Below, piece by piece: positions 52,723 to 62,507 of a stretch of 64,000 nt of DNA. A program made the translations under genes and the position numbers. Numbering within the stretch: the stretch's first letter is position 1; each line of letters opens with the position of its first letter. Source of the stretch: Lachnospiraceae bacterium (lineage in GTDB: Bacteria; Bacillota; Clostridia; Lachnospirales; Lachnospiraceae); the NCBI GenBank assembly GCA_009774175.1, contig VSNG01000005.1, positions 1 through 64,000 of the forward strand, in the 5' to 3' direction. The notes under the pieces were generated by a model. The model saw only the letters and a list, made by a program, of their open reading frames with translations, was not told the origin of the DNA and made no database searches.

Positions 52723-54357
52723 CTAAGTCGGCTCAAAATAGCTGTTGGCAAAAGCAATATTCGTGGCATGATCCGCCACCCTCTCAAGTCCTGACACAAT
52801 ATCCGAGAACAGAGCCCCCGCTTCGGGCGTACACTCGTTGTTCGAAAGCCGTTCGATATGTCTTTGCTGCAATTCCTTTTCCTTTTCGTCTATGGCTTCT
52901 TCCAGATTTCTGATATCCTCCACGTGCTCCTCTGTGCTCTTTACAAACATTTCAAAGGAGAACCGCAGAACTGTATTGACCATATTCATCATCTCGCCCA
53001 GCTCACGCTGCGCCTCTTTGGAAAAGCCCACGCCGGTTTCCTCCCTGCGCACGGCCGCATCCGCGATATTCTCCGCATGGTCGCCGATCCGCTCTATGTC
53101 GTTGACTACGTGGAAGAGCGCGCCGATACTCTTCAAATCCTCGATGGGGAGAGTTGTCTGGTTGACTTTCACCAGATAGTTGGTTATGGCATGGCTCAGG
53201 AAGTCAATGTTCTTCTCCACCTCATAGACTTCTTCGATCTCTTCCCTGTCAAGCGTAATCAGAGCATTCATTGCGCGGTTCAGGTTTTCATCCGCAAGAG
53301 AACCCATACGATCCAGCTCCTTGATCACTTCCACCATGGCCGTAGCCGGATTCAGCACCATCTTCTCGCCTATGTATTTCAGCTGATAGCTGTCCCGATA
53401 ACCAATCTTTTTGTCGTCGCCCGGCACCAGCAGATAGGTCAGCTTCACAATCTGTTTGATAAACGGCATCATAATGACCACCTGAAATACCTTGATCAGA
53501 ATATGGGCATAGGCAACTACCCGGCCCGCGTCGCCATGGGCAAGGAACATAAGGCCGCTTACAATCTCGTCCACAAGAAGCGAGAATATAATATAAACGA
53601 TAATGGTACCGATAATGTTGAATACCAGATGAATGGCCGCCGCTCTCTTGGCGTCCTTCTTACCGTTCAGAGAAGCAAGAAGGGCCGAAGTACAGGCGCC
53701 GATATTACAGCCCAGAATGATAAACATGACGATATCCATGCTCATCAGGCCCTGATTGGCCAGAAGCACCATAATACTGACCGTCACCGACGAGCTCTGA
53801 ATAACCGCCGTCAGTACCGTACCCAGAAGCACGGCCAGAACGGGAGAGCGCAGAGATGCAAACATATGTAAAACCGCAGGCGAATCCTTCATACCCGACA
53901 TGGCTCCCGACATGGTGCTCAGCCCCATGAAGAGGACGCCGAAGCCTATGATCACTTCGCCCCACCGGGAAATCTTCTGTTTCTTTACAAACATAATGAT
54001 AAGCACGCCCAAAAGCAGAATTACGGGCGCCGCCTTTTCCAGCTTAAAGGAAACGAGGAGCGCTGTCACCGTAGTACCGATATTGGCTCCAAAAATCACG
54101 CCTGCCGCCTGCGTCAGCGTCATCAGACCGGAGTTTACGAAGCTGACCACCATAACCGTACAGGCTGAGGACGACTGAATCACCGCCGTAAAGAACACGC
54201 CTACCAGAATCGCCGTAAAGCGGTTGGTCGTCAACCGCTCCAAAATGCCTCTAAGTCTCGCACCCGCAACCTTCTCTATGCTGTCGCTCATAATGCGCAT
54301 TCCATACAAAAACAGCCCCAGGCCGCCCGCCATGGAAAGAATAATAGATACACTCAT
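52723..54357 (-). CDS. Na/Pi cotransporter family protein with PhoU-like domain
   Basis: 544 aa. The membrane half (about 1-310) holds the duplicated signature VIQSSSACTVM (near 60) and VIQSSSVTVSIM (near 184), each with GANIGTT or GCNIGA. The cytoplasmic half (about 330-540) is a PhoU-like helical domain (IGDHAENIADAAVRRE; LERVADHATNIAFA). Such NptA-like proteins import phosphate or help its homeostasis. It has its own strong promoter and probably carries the downstream peptidase gene. Confidence 0.93.
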   Translation of the reverse strand: MSVSIILSMAGGLGLFLYGMRIMSDSIEKVAGARLRGILERLTTNRFTAILVGVFFTAVIQSSSACTVMVVSFVNSGLMTLTQAAGVIFGANIGTTVTALLVSFKLEKAAPVILLLGVLIIMFVKKQKISRWGEVIIGFGVLFMGLSTMSGAMSGMKDSPAVLHMFASLRSPVLAVLLGTVLTAVIQSSSVTVSIMVLLANQGLMSMDIVMFIILGCNIGACTSALLASLNGKKDAKRAAAIHLVFNIIGTIIVYIIFSLLVDEIVSGLMFLAHGDAGRVVAYAHILIKVFQVVIMMPFIKQIVKLTYLLVPGDDKKIGYRDSYQLKYIGEKMVLNPATAMVEVIKELDRMGSLADENLNRAMNALITLDREEIEEVYEVEKNIDFLSHAITNYLVKVNQTTLPIEDLKSIGALFHVVNDIERIGDHAENIADAAVRREETGVGFSKEAQRELGEMMNMVNTVLRFSFEMFVKSTEEHVEDIRNLEEAIDEKEKELQQRHIERLSNNECTPEAGALFSDIVSGLERVADHATNIAFANSYFEPT

Positions 54358-54411
54358 ATCGTTTCAGATATCCTTCCTTTGTAATACCCTTCATAAGAGC
54401 TACACGATTCT

Positions 54412-54440
54412 ATTGTATCGAAAAAAAAAACCTCTTACAA
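54412..54440 (-). promoter_or_regulatory. Promoter of the Na/Pi cotransporter gene
   Basis: TTGTAA (54440-54435), 17 nt containing ten T in a row, TACAAT (54417-54412) on the minus strand. The homopolymer in the spacer could vary in length and so change promoter strength. Confidence 0.7.
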
Positions 54441-54462
54441 CCCCCTTACGACAAAAAAAGAC

Positions 54463-55377
54463 TTATCCGCTAAAATTCCGACCGGCTTCCACATCCTCCG
54501 CAATCTGACGGCGCAGAGCCTCCACACTGTCAAAGACCCGCTCCGGCCTGCGAAAGCAAAGAAGCTCCACCGTCATGCTTCTGTCATAGATTTCCCCTGC
54601 AAAATCATAAAGATATGTCTCCACACCGAGAATCTCCTCATCTGAAACCGTGGGCTTACAGCCCACATTGGAAATACCGCGGTATCTCCTTTCACAAGTA
54701 ACAGCTCTGGAATAATAAACGCCCCTCGGCGGCAGAAGTTTACTCTCTTCGGGCACAAGATTGGCTGTCGGCATCCCCAGCTTTCTGCCAAGCTGCCTGC
54801 CGTGCACCACCCTGCCGCCAACGCTGTAGGGCGCACCCAGCATCCGGGAAACCTGTTCCATCTTACCTGCGCGTACCGCCTCCCTCACTCTGGTAGAGCT
54901 GACCTCCACACCGTCCACCCTTACCTTGTCTATCAGCTCTACCTGATAGCCGTAAGTACCTGCACAGGCGGCAAGAAGGGCATAATCCCCGGCCCCTTTC
55001 CTTCCGAATGAGATATCCGGCCCGGCGCACAGATACGCCGTGCGCATCTGTGCGGCGAGATAGCGGGACACGAAATCCGCCGGATCCGTGGCCGCAGTCT
55101 CGCGGTTCAGGGGAAATTCAATCAGCACGTCAATTCCCAGCTGCAAAAAAGCCGCCCGCTTCTCCTCTCTGGTAGACAGTTCCTTTGTCTCCCCGCCAAA
55201 GAAGGAAGCCGCCGATGTATCAAAAGTGAATACCACGGTCTGCATCCCCCTCTTTTTCTGCTCCAGCACTTTGTCCAAAAGCCTGCGGTGCCCCAGATGA
55301 ATCCCGTCAAACTTGCCAAGCGCCACCGCACTTGGTTTCTCCAAATGAAATTCCGTCGTATTTTCTATAATTTCCAT
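54463..55377 (-). CDS. ribF: Riboflavin kinase / FAD synthetase
   Basis: 304 aa. The N-terminal adenylyltransferase has ALGKFDGIHLGHRRLLDKV (19-37) and a VSSTRVREAVRAG segment. The C-terminal kinase has GRVVHGRQLGRKLGMPTANL (about 188), GVYY and GISNVGCKPTV. It makes FMN and then FAD from riboflavin. It is the last gene of the translation-factor string and starts 34 bp after truB, as in many Firmicutes. Confidence 0.96.
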   Translation of the reverse strand: MEIIENTTEFHLEKPSAVALGKFDGIHLGHRRLLDKVLEQKKRGMQTVVFTFDTSAASFFGGETKELSTREEKRAAFLQLGIDVLIEFPLNRETAATDPADFVSRYLAAQMRTAYLCAGPDISFGRKGAGDYALLAACAGTYGYQVELIDKVRVDGVEVSSTRVREAVRAGKMEQVSRMLGAPYSVGGRVVHGRQLGRKLGMPTANLVPEESKLLPPRGVYYSRAVTCERRYRGISNVGCKPTVSDEEILGVETYLYDFAGEIYDRSMTVELLCFRRPERVFDSVEALRRQIAEDVEAGRNFSG

Positions 55378-55411
55378 GCCATTTCGTCCATTTCCATTCC
55401 ACTGTCAGGGT

Positions 55412-56338
55412 TTATCCCGTCCCGCCCTGTTCCTTTGGCAAAAACATTTTCACAGGCTTTGCCACTCCCGCCTCGTATCGGTATATCCCGTAAAACCCGC
55501 CGGTCTCGTCATACATCCGAAGCATGTCCTGATCCCGCAGGCCCTGTGCATCCGTAAGCATGTCCGCAAAAATCCTGTTTCCGTTCTCCAGAAGCCGCCT
55601 GCCCGCAGGCGTTACCGTCACGGCGCGGCACTCCTTAAATACAGCGTCGGGCGGTATGATAACATCCGCTATATTATTTTCATCCCGAAGCTTTTCTATC
55701 TCCTGAAGCCGGAGCGCATCGCCTATCCCGAAAATGCCCACCCTGCTCCGCGTCAGGGACGCCATGGCGCCGCCGCAGCCAATCCGTTCTCCAATATCAT
55801 GACAAAGCGTCCTTATATAGGTTCCCTTGGAGCAGACTGCGCGGAAACGCACTTCGGGAAGCGCCATTTCCAGAATCTCCAGTTCACTGATGGTAACGCT
55901 TCTGGGCCTGCGCTCCACTTCCTTCCCGGCTCTTGCCAGCTCATACAGCTTTTTGCCGTTTACCTTAAGAGCCGAATACATGGGCGGTATCTGCTCGTAA
56001 CCGCCCAGAAAATGCAGTACGCTTTCCTCCACCCGTTCTTTTGTGAGAGCCGCAAGCTGCGCCTTATCCGCTTTAAATAACACCCGTCCTGATAAATCCT
56101 GGGTATCAGTCGATACGCCCAGACGCAGCGTTGCAATATACTCCTTATCCCAGTCGGTAAGCATATCGCACAGCTTTGTGCCCGAACCAAAACATACAGG
56201 AAGCACGCCGACCGCATCCGGGTCAAGTGTTCCTGTATGCCCTATTTTTTTCTGTTTACAGATTCCGCGGAGCCTGGCCACAACATCGTGCGACGTATAC
56301 CCGGCCTCCTTATAAACATTCATAATTCCGTTATACAT
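55412..56338 (-). CDS. truB: tRNA pseudouridine-55 synthase
   Basis: 308 aa. The start GIMNVYKEAGYTSHDVVARL and the catalytic Asp motif HTGTLDPDAVGVLPVC (about 35-50) are typical. Further marks are YEQIPPMYSALKVNGKKLYE near 115 and CSKGTYIRTLCHDIG near 170, then a PUA-like C-terminus. It forms pseudouridine in the T-loop of tRNAs. Its start overlaps nrnA by 8 bp. Confidence 0.96.
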   Translation of the reverse strand: MYNGIMNVYKEAGYTSHDVVARLRGICKQKKIGHTGTLDPDAVGVLPVCFGSGTKLCDMLTDWDKEYIATLRLGVSTDTQDLSGRVLFKADKAQLAALTKERVEESVLHFLGGYEQIPPMYSALKVNGKKLYELARAGKEVERRPRSVTISELEILEMALPEVRFRAVCSKGTYIRTLCHDIGERIGCGGAMASLTRSRVGIFGIGDALRLQEIEKLRDENNIADVIIPPDAVFKECRAVTVTPAGRRLLENGNRIFADMLTDAQGLRDQDMLRMYDETGGFYGIYRYEAGVAKPVKMFLPKEQGGTG

Positions 56339-57302
56339 GATCAGACTCGTCTCTTTCTTTTATCTGGGCCGCAATCTCTACCGAAAGATTATTGATATTG
56401 TCATGATATGTACCGTTCATCGTACAGCCTGCCGCCCGTACATGTCCGCCGCCGCCGAATTTCACGGCTACCTGCGACACATCTACCAGACCGTTTGAGC
56501 GCATGCTCACCTTATATTCCAGCGTGCCTGTCTCATACATGAAAATGGCGCAGTCCACACCTTTTACACCCTGTAACTGGTTCACAATGCCGTCCAGATC
56601 CTTCGGGCCTACACAGTAAAACTCCATCATACGGCGGCTCACCATGCTGACGATACATCTGCCATCCATAAAACGTACGCTGCCCAGAATCGCCCTGCCC
56701 ATGATCTGCGTCTGAAAATAGGTCTTTTCATAAAAGGTTTCTTCTATCAACGCAGAAAAATCAAATCCAAATTTAAGTAATTCCGCTGCTATCTGAAACG
56801 TGTGCGCAGAAGTATTGGAATAGCGGAATACGCCTGTGTCATGGGCGATACCGATGTAAACGGCTTTGGCTATCCTCTCGTCCACATATTCCTTCTCCAT
56901 CAGGTCATAGAGCAGCTCCGACGTAGAACTTCTCTCCGGCTCCACAATATTCACATCTCCACAGCCGGTATTACTGATATGATGGTCAATATTGATACGT
57001 CTTTTTGCCCGCCGGAAAATGGGCAGCGCGTCTCCCAGCCGCTCATCATTACAGTCCAGCGCAATGAAAACGTCATAAACCTTATCATTGTTAAACTCTG
57101 ATTTAATATCTTCTATTCCTTCCAGAATATGGAACTGTGCAGGCGGTTCTTCCAGATAAACGTCGACCTCTGCCTCCGGCAGCTCCTTTTTCAGATAATG
57201 ATACAGCGCCATAACCGAGCAGACACAATCCCCGTCCGGCCTCACATGACCGCCGATCGCTATTGTCTTTGCCTCTTTTAATTCACTGTTGATCCTCTTC
57301 AT
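56331..57302 (-). CDS. nrnA: Bifunctional oligoribonuclease / pAp phosphatase (NrnA-type)
   Basis: 323 aa. DHH-family motifs: IGGHVRPDGDCVCSVMAL near 17 (a DxD), FIALDCNDERLG near 75, INIDHHISNTGCGD near 99, and the DHHA1 tail KFGGGGHVRAAGC near 285. It degrades nanoRNA and dephosphorylates 3'-phosphoadenosine 5'-phosphate. It overlaps rbfA by 20 bp and truB by 8 bp, so the three are tightly coupled. Confidence 0.94.
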   Translation of the reverse strand: MKRINSELKEAKTIAIGGHVRPDGDCVCSVMALYHYLKKELPEAEVDVYLEEPPAQFHILEGIEDIKSEFNNDKVYDVFIALDCNDERLGDALPIFRRAKRRINIDHHISNTGCGDVNIVEPERSSTSELLYDLMEKEYVDERIAKAVYIGIAHDTGVFRYSNTSAHTFQIAAELLKFGFDFSALIEETFYEKTYFQTQIMGRAILGSVRFMDGRCIVSMVSRRMMEFYCVGPKDLDGIVNQLQGVKGVDCAIFMYETGTLEYKVSMRSNGLVDVSQVAVKFGGGGHVRAAGCTMNGTYHDNINNLSVEIAAQIKERDESDHV

Positions 57303-57690
57303 TTTCTTTCCCCTTACTGGTTTTTACAGCCGCCCGGTCCGAAGCCACCACTTCTTCAATCCGTTTGGACATATTCACGCCATAAGCAATGGACTGATCC
57401 ATGATGAACTGCAGCTGCGGCGTGTTACGCAGATTAATGATACGCGCCAGCTGTCCGCGGATATACCCTTCCGCGCTCTCAAGCCCCGCCAGCGTATCTT
57501 CCTGCGCCTTCTCGTCTCCAAGCACACTGATCCACGCCTTACAGGTCTTTAAATCCGGGGCAACCTCCACCGCAACCACCGAGGTCATCGGCGCAATTCT
57601 CGGATCCTTGATCTCCCCGCGGATAATCTCGGCCAGCGCGCGCTGCACCTCCCCGTTGATTCGGGTGTTTTTAACACTGTTCTTTCTCAT
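57283..57690 (-). CDS. rbfA: Ribosome-binding factor A
   Basis: 135 aa from MRKNSVKNTRINGEVQRAL, with GGAGG 5 nt upstream at 57690; an earlier in-frame ATG lacks a site. The KH-like body includes IRGEIKDPRIAPMTSVVAVE and LKTCKAWISVLGD, and ends LQFIMDQSIAYGVNMSKRIEE. It matures the 16S 5' end in 30S assembly. It follows infB by 72 bp in the standard order. Confidence 0.95.
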   Translation of the reverse strand: MRKNSVKNTRINGEVQRALAEIIRGEIKDPRIAPMTSVVAVEVAPDLKTCKAWISVLGDEKAQEDTLAGLESAEGYIRGQLARIINLRNTPQLQFIMDQSIAYGVNMSKRIEEVVASDRAAVKTSKGKENEEDQQ

Positions 57691-57762
57691 CGTTTCCTCC
57701 ATACAGAGTCCCGGCTTTGTGGCGTTATTGCACAAAGCCGCGTATAAACCCGTTCAGACAGG

Positions 57763-60615
57763 TTACCTTGGCACCTCCACCATGATGTAAGCCTCTACCA
57801 CATCCAGCTCCTCCATTTTGTCGAAGCCCTCAAATACAAGACCACACTCAAAGCCGGCCTTCACTTCCTTCACATCATCCTTGAAGCGCTTCAGGGAAGC
57901 GAGCTCACCCTCGTAAATCTGCTCTTCGCCCCTGCGGATACGAATCTTACAGCCTCTCTGGAACTCGCCGTCAAGCACATAGGAACCGGCAATATTTCCG
58001 ATTGCGGAAGCCTTAAAGATCTGGCGCACCTCCGCGTGGCCGATAATCTTCTCCTCAAAGATCGGATCCAGCATCCCCTTCATGGCAGACTCAATATCCT
58101 CAATGGCCTGATAAATCACTTTATAGAGACGCACATCCACGCCCTCGCGCTCCGCCACAGTTTTTGCGGTAGCGTCGGGTCTCACGTTAAAGCCGATAAT
58201 GATAGCCGAAGAGGCGGAAGCAAGAGACACATCGGACTCGTTGATGGCGCCCACGCCGCCGTGAATGCATTTCACCACAACTTCCTCGTTGGACAGCTTC
58301 ATCAGGCTCTGCTTCACGGCCTCCACGCTGCCCTGTACATCCGCTTTGACAATCAGATTCAGTTCTTTCAGATTGCCCTCCTGAATCTGGTTGAACAGAT
58401 CGTCAAGGGACATCTTTGTCTTAGTATCTGCAAGCATCTCCTCTTTATGCTGCGCCATATAAGTCTCTGCATAAGATTTTGCGCTCTTGTCGTTCTCATG
58501 AACCACAAACACCTCTCCGGCGCTGGGCACATCGGATAATCCCAGAATTTCCACAGGCATGGAAGGCTTCGCCTCCTTCACCCGTCTGCCCTTATCGTCG
58601 ATCATGGCCCTTACCTTGCCGTGGCTTGCCCCGGCGGAGATAAAGTCGCCCACATGAAGCGTTCCCTTCTGCACCAGCACGGTAGCCACCGGGCCTCTGC
58701 CCTTATCAAGCTCCGCCTCAATTACAAGGCCTCTGGCATTTCTGTTCGGATTCGCCTTCAGTTCCAGAATTTCCGCTGTCAGCAGAATGGTCTCCAGAAG
58801 ATTCTCAATACCTTCTCCCGACTTTGCGGACACGGGTACAAACTCCGTGGTTCCGCCCCAGTCTACCGGGATTAGCTCGTATTCCGTCATCTCCTGCTTT
58901 ACACGATCTATATTTGCGTTGGGTTTATCAATCTTGTTGACTGCCACAATAATTTCAATGCCCGCCGCCTTGGCATGGTTAATGGCCTCCACCGTCTGGG
59001 GCATAACGCCGTCGTCGGCCGCCACCACCAGCACCGCGATATCCGTGGAATTTGCGCCGCGCATACGCATGGCCGTAAACGCCTCATGACCCGGCGTATC
59101 CAAAAAGGTAATGCTCTGTCCCTTTGCGCTTACCGTATATGCGCCGATGGCCTGAGTGATACCGCCCGCCTCCTTATCCGTCACATTCGTCTTACGGATG
59201 GCGTCAAGAAGCGAAGTCTTACCATGGTCTACATGCCCCATCACGCAGATAACCGGAGGACGCGCCACCATAGTGGAAGTATCTTCTTCCTCCTCCCGAA
59301 GAAGCTCCTCAATAACGTCAACCTTTACCTCTTTTTCACAGATGATTTCATACTCGATGGCAATATTTTCCGCCTCCTCAAAGGTAACGTCGGAGTTTAC
59401 GGTAACAATCTGCCCCTGCAAAAAGAGCTTTTTGATGATTGCGGAAGGCTGAATCTTCATCTTGTCAGCCAGCTCCCTGATTGTCAGGGTCTCCGGAAGG
59501 GTAATAACCTTAATCTGTTCTTCCTTGGACTCCTCCGGCTTCTTCTCGGGTTTGATAAATCGGCCCGCCTTATTGCGGCTCTTTACTGCCGTCTCATCTT
59601 CCTCATAGATATGATCCTTCCTTGACCGTTTATTCCTGTCCTGATTTGCGCGGCGTTTATCATCGTCCCTGTGATTTTGCGCATCCTTACCGGGCGTCTC
59701 CACACCAAAGTCCTTCGGAGCGTTATTTTTCTTAAATCTATTGTCCTGCCCGCCAGCGCCTCTCTGAGAGCGTTCACTATTGCCAGCGTTCCTGCCGCCA
59801 GCGAAGGGAGCGCCGCCACTCCTGCGATCAGCCTGACCGTTGTTATAATTCGTCCTGCCCTGATTTTCAGGTCTGCGATTATCTCCTGCACTGCCTGCCC
59901 TCTCCTGTCCGGGAGCCGGTCTGCTGCCGGCCACCGCATTTTTATTGTTATCCCGTCTCTCCTGCTGCCTCTGCTCCTGTTGTCTCTGTTCCTGACGTTT
60001 TTCCTGCTGCCTTTGCTCCAGACGTCTCTCCTGCTGCTGTTTCTGTCTGACATCATAAGGCTCCGCCGTCACCGGAATCGGCTTCTGGGTAGGACGCACA
60101 ATCTTATGCGGCGTATTCTGCGGCTGTACGGGGCGGGCGCCGTTTGACATCTGTCTGCCGCCGTTTCCCCTGTTCTGACCGCCTCCTGCATTCTGCCCCT
60201 GAGAGGGACGGCCGCCCATTTTGGAATTGTGAGGGTTACTCACAAAAATTATCCGCTTCTTTTTGGGTGCGTCCGTCTTCGCCGCGGACTTTTCCTGCTG
60301 CCCGGTCTCCGCCTTCGCCGCGGGCTTCTCCTGCTGTCCGGTCCCTGACTTCGCTGCAGGCTTTTCCTGCTGTGCAGTCTCCGCCTTTTTCGGTGTGTCC
60401 TCCGTCTTCGCGGCATTTTCCGCCGCGGACTCTCCTGCAACGGTATTTCCCTGCCCGGAACCACCGAACTTCTTTCTCACAAGCGCGATCTCCGCATCCT
60501 CAATGGAGCTTTGTGCCACCTTCACGTCATATCCTTCAGCCTTCAAAAATTCGATCAGGTCCTTACTCTTCCTGTCTACTTCTTTTGCCAGCTCATGTAC
60601 TTTCATCTTCGCCAT
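57763..60615 (-). CDS. infB: Translation initiation factor IF-2
   Basis: 950 aa from MAKMKVHELAKEVDRKSKDL, GGAGG 8 nt upstream at 60615. An IF2-N module is followed by a long low-complexity region (about 65-330) rich in Q, R, N and G, including the repeated TGQQEKPAAK unit and Q/R runs. The GTPase has GHVDHGKTSLLDAI (near 465), DTPGHEAF and NKIDKPNAN. Domains II-IV follow. It brings initiator tRNA to the 30S subunit. The disordered region is longer than the core needs, a common variable part. Confidence 0.97.
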   Translation of the reverse strand: MAKMKVHELAKEVDRKSKDLIEFLKAEGYDVKVAQSSIEDAEIALVRKKFGGSGQGNTVAGESAAENAAKTEDTPKKAETAQQEKPAAKSGTGQQEKPAAKAETGQQEKSAAKTDAPKKKRIIFVSNPHNSKMGGRPSQGQNAGGGQNRGNGGRQMSNGARPVQPQNTPHKIVRPTQKPIPVTAEPYDVRQKQQQERRLEQRQQEKRQEQRQQEQRQQERRDNNKNAVAGSRPAPGQERAGSAGDNRRPENQGRTNYNNGQADRRSGGAPFAGGRNAGNSERSQRGAGGQDNRFKKNNAPKDFGVETPGKDAQNHRDDDKRRANQDRNKRSRKDHIYEEDETAVKSRNKAGRFIKPEKKPEESKEEQIKVITLPETLTIRELADKMKIQPSAIIKKLFLQGQIVTVNSDVTFEEAENIAIEYEIICEKEVKVDVIEELLREEEEDTSTMVARPPVICVMGHVDHGKTSLLDAIRKTNVTDKEAGGITQAIGAYTVSAKGQSITFLDTPGHEAFTAMRMRGANSTDIAVLVVAADDGVMPQTVEAINHAKAAGIEIIVAVNKIDKPNANIDRVKQEMTEYELIPVDWGGTTEFVPVSAKSGEGIENLLETILLTAEILELKANPNRNARGLVIEAELDKGRGPVATVLVQKGTLHVGDFISAGASHGKVRAMIDDKGRRVKEAKPSMPVEILGLSDVPSAGEVFVVHENDKSAKSYAETYMAQHKEEMLADTKTKMSLDDLFNQIQEGNLKELNLIVKADVQGSVEAVKQSLMKLSNEEVVVKCIHGGVGAINESDVSLASASSAIIIGFNVRPDATAKTVAEREGVDVRLYKVIYQAIEDIESAMKGMLDPIFEEKIIGHAEVRQIFKASAIGNIAGSYVLDGEFQRGCKIRIRRGEEQIYEGELASLKRFKDDVKEVKAGFECGLVFEGFDKMEELDVVEAYIMVEVPR

Positions 60616-60630
60616 ACTCACTACCTCCAA

Positions 60631-60954
60631 CTATTTCGAGTCTCCTAAATGCTTCCGTATCGAATTTGCAAATCCCTCGTCTGTCACCGCAAGAACCGAT
60701 CTTTCTTCCTTGCCCATGGAATGTCCCAGCACTGCCTTTGTCCCATGGAACGCACAGGGAACTTCGTAAAACTCACACATGTTACTATACTTTTTTCTGG
60801 TATTACCCGACGCATCCTCAGCTATAATGACCAGTTCTGCCTTGCCGCCCTTGACAGCCTGTTCCGTTGCAAATCCGCCACTGACAACATTTCTGGAGCG
60901 TGCGGCGAGTCCCAGCATGGATAATACCTTATCTCTTCTCGGTATCTGATTCAT
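60631..60954 (-). CDS. L7Ae-family ribosomal protein (YlxQ-like)
   Basis: 107 aa from MNQIPRRDKVLSMLGLAARS, GGAGG 6 nt upstream at 60954. The L7Ae fold is shown by GGFATEQAVKGGKAELVIIAEDASGNTRKKY and the later TDEGFANSIRKHL. Members bind kink-turn RNA. It is encoded between ylxR and infB as in Bacillus and overlaps the end of ylxR by 26 bp. Confidence 0.9.
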   Translation of the reverse strand: MNQIPRRDKVLSMLGLAARSRNVVSGGFATEQAVKGGKAELVIIAEDASGNTRKKYSNMCEFYEVPCAFHGTKAVLGHSMGKEERSVLAVTDEGFANSIRKHLGDSK

Positions 60955-61219
60955 GCCCGCCCTCCTCAAACTCCTTCTCCAGATTCTCGTATATTTCATC
61001 AGGTATGCACATCTTGAAAGAACGTTCCAGTCCCTTGTTCTTTCTCGCCTTCAAAAGACACGCCCTGTCTTTGCAAAGGTAAGCGCCTCTGCCGTTTTTT
61101 CTCCCGCTCATATCCAGAAGAATCGGCCCATCCGCGCTCTTCAACACGCGCATCATCTCTTTTTTGTCCTTCATCTCTCCGCAGCCCACACACTGGCGCA
61201 GTGAAATCTTTTTTGCCAT
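60929..61219 (-). CDS. ylxR: YlxR-family RNA-binding protein
   Basis: 96 aa. The family marks are LRQCVGCGEMKDKKEMMRVL (7-26), then GRKNGRGAYLCKDRACLLKA with two more cysteines. YlxR proteins bind RNA, and one role linked to RNase P has been proposed for the family. It is 14 bp downstream of nusA. Confidence 0.93.
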   Translation of the reverse strand: MAKKISLRQCVGCGEMKDKKEMMRVLKSADGPILLDMSGRKNGRGAYLCKDRACLLKARKNKGLERSFKMCIPDEIYENLEKEFEEGGHESDTEKR

Positions 61220-61233
61220 TCCGCTCCTCGCTC

Positions 61234-62457
61234 TTACGCCTCTTCCAGACTCTCTTCCGCTTCCTCTGTTACCGCTTCCCGCTCATCCGGCCCGTCGGCA
61301 TATGTTTCCTCCGTATACTCGCCCTCGTCGTATGATTCTTCCGCATACCCGCCTTCGTCGTACTCTTCCTCGTCATACTCCTCATCGTCGTAGACGTAAT
61401 CCTCATAGCGGAAGCCGGGCGCATCCTTGGCCTGCGTCTCGCTCTTGATATCAATCTTATAGCCCGTCAGTCTGGCCGCCAGTCTGGCGTTCTGTCCCTC
61501 CTTACCAATGGCAAGGGACAGCTGGTAGTCCGGCACAACGACCTTTGCCGTCTTTTCATCGGGATCGGCGAACACCGCCACAATCTTTGCCGGGGAAAGC
61601 GCGTTCTGGATCAGGTTGCCCGGATTGTCGTCCCAGTTTACAATGTCTATCTTCTCCCCGCACAGCTCATCCACAATGGAATTGACTCTGGAACCGTTGA
61701 TGCCCACACAGGCGCCGACTGCGTCAACGTTGGGGTTATTGGAGCGCACCGCGATCTTCGTCCTGCTGCCCGCCTCTCTGGCAATACTCATGATTTCCAC
61801 CGTGCCGTCCTTGATCTCCGTCACCTCTGACTCAAAGAGACGCTTCACCAGCTCGGGATGGGTTCTGCTGACTAAAATTCTGGGGCCCTTCGGCGTGTTC
61901 CTTACCTCCAGAATATACACCTTGATTCTCTCCGTAGGCCGGAAATGCTCTGTGCGGACCTGTTCGTTTTCATTTAAAATTGCATCCGCCTTGCCCAGAT
62001 TAATGGATATGTTCTTCCCCATATACCGCTGGACGATACCCGTCACCACATCCTTTTCCTTCTCAAAGTACTGGTTGTAGATAACGCTTCTTTCTTCCTC
62101 GCGGATCTTCTGTAAAATCACGCTCTTGGCATTCTGCGTGGCGATACGTCCAAACTCCTTGGAGCGGATCTCCACCCGGACGATATCGCCCGCTTTGGCA
62201 TCAGGATCTATCACCCTTGCCTCCTCAGGAGAAATCTGCATCACAGGATCCTCCACCTCTTCCGCCACCTCCTTCTCGGCGTAGCAGTAATAGTCGCATG
62301 TATTTCTGTCGATCTCCACCTTCACATTGTCCGCTTTGCCGAAGTGATTTTTGTAGGCGGTGATCAGTGAATTTTCAATCGCCTCAAAGAGAGTATCCTT
62401 GCTGATTTCCTTCTCTCTCTCCAGAATATCCAGCGCCTCCATTAATTCCTTATTCAT
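61234..62457 (-). CDS. nusA: Transcription factor NusA
   Basis: 407 aa. N-terminal RNAP-binding domain (MNKELMEALDILEREKEISK), S1 domain (about 130-200) and two KH domains (about 210-345; VGACVGINGSRVNSIVDEL, IGKEGQNARLAARLTGYKIDI). The last 60 residues are an acidic/Tyr tail with imperfect EEYDEGGYAEESYDEGEY repeats, absent from Bacillus NusA. NusA controls pausing, termination and antitermination. GGAGG lies 11 nt before the ATG. It follows rimP by 50 bp. Confidence 0.96.
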   Translation of the reverse strand: MNKELMEALDILEREKEISKDTLFEAIENSLITAYKNHFGKADNVKVEIDRNTCDYYCYAEKEVAEEVEDPVMQISPEEARVIDPDAKAGDIVRVEIRSKEFGRIATQNAKSVILQKIREEERSVIYNQYFEKEKDVVTGIVQRYMGKNISINLGKADAILNENEQVRTEHFRPTERIKVYILEVRNTPKGPRILVSRTHPELVKRLFESEVTEIKDGTVEIMSIAREAGSRTKIAVRSNNPNVDAVGACVGINGSRVNSIVDELCGEKIDIVNWDDNPGNLIQNALSPAKIVAVFADPDEKTAKVVVPDYQLSLAIGKEGQNARLAARLTGYKIDIKSETQAKDAPGFRYEDYVYDDEEYDEEEYDEGGYAEESYDEGEYTEETYADGPDEREAVTEEAEESLEEA

Positions 62458-62507
62458 TTTCCATTGTCCTCCTATGTTTCCTTTCTATAGTCAAGCTGCC
62501 AAACGCT

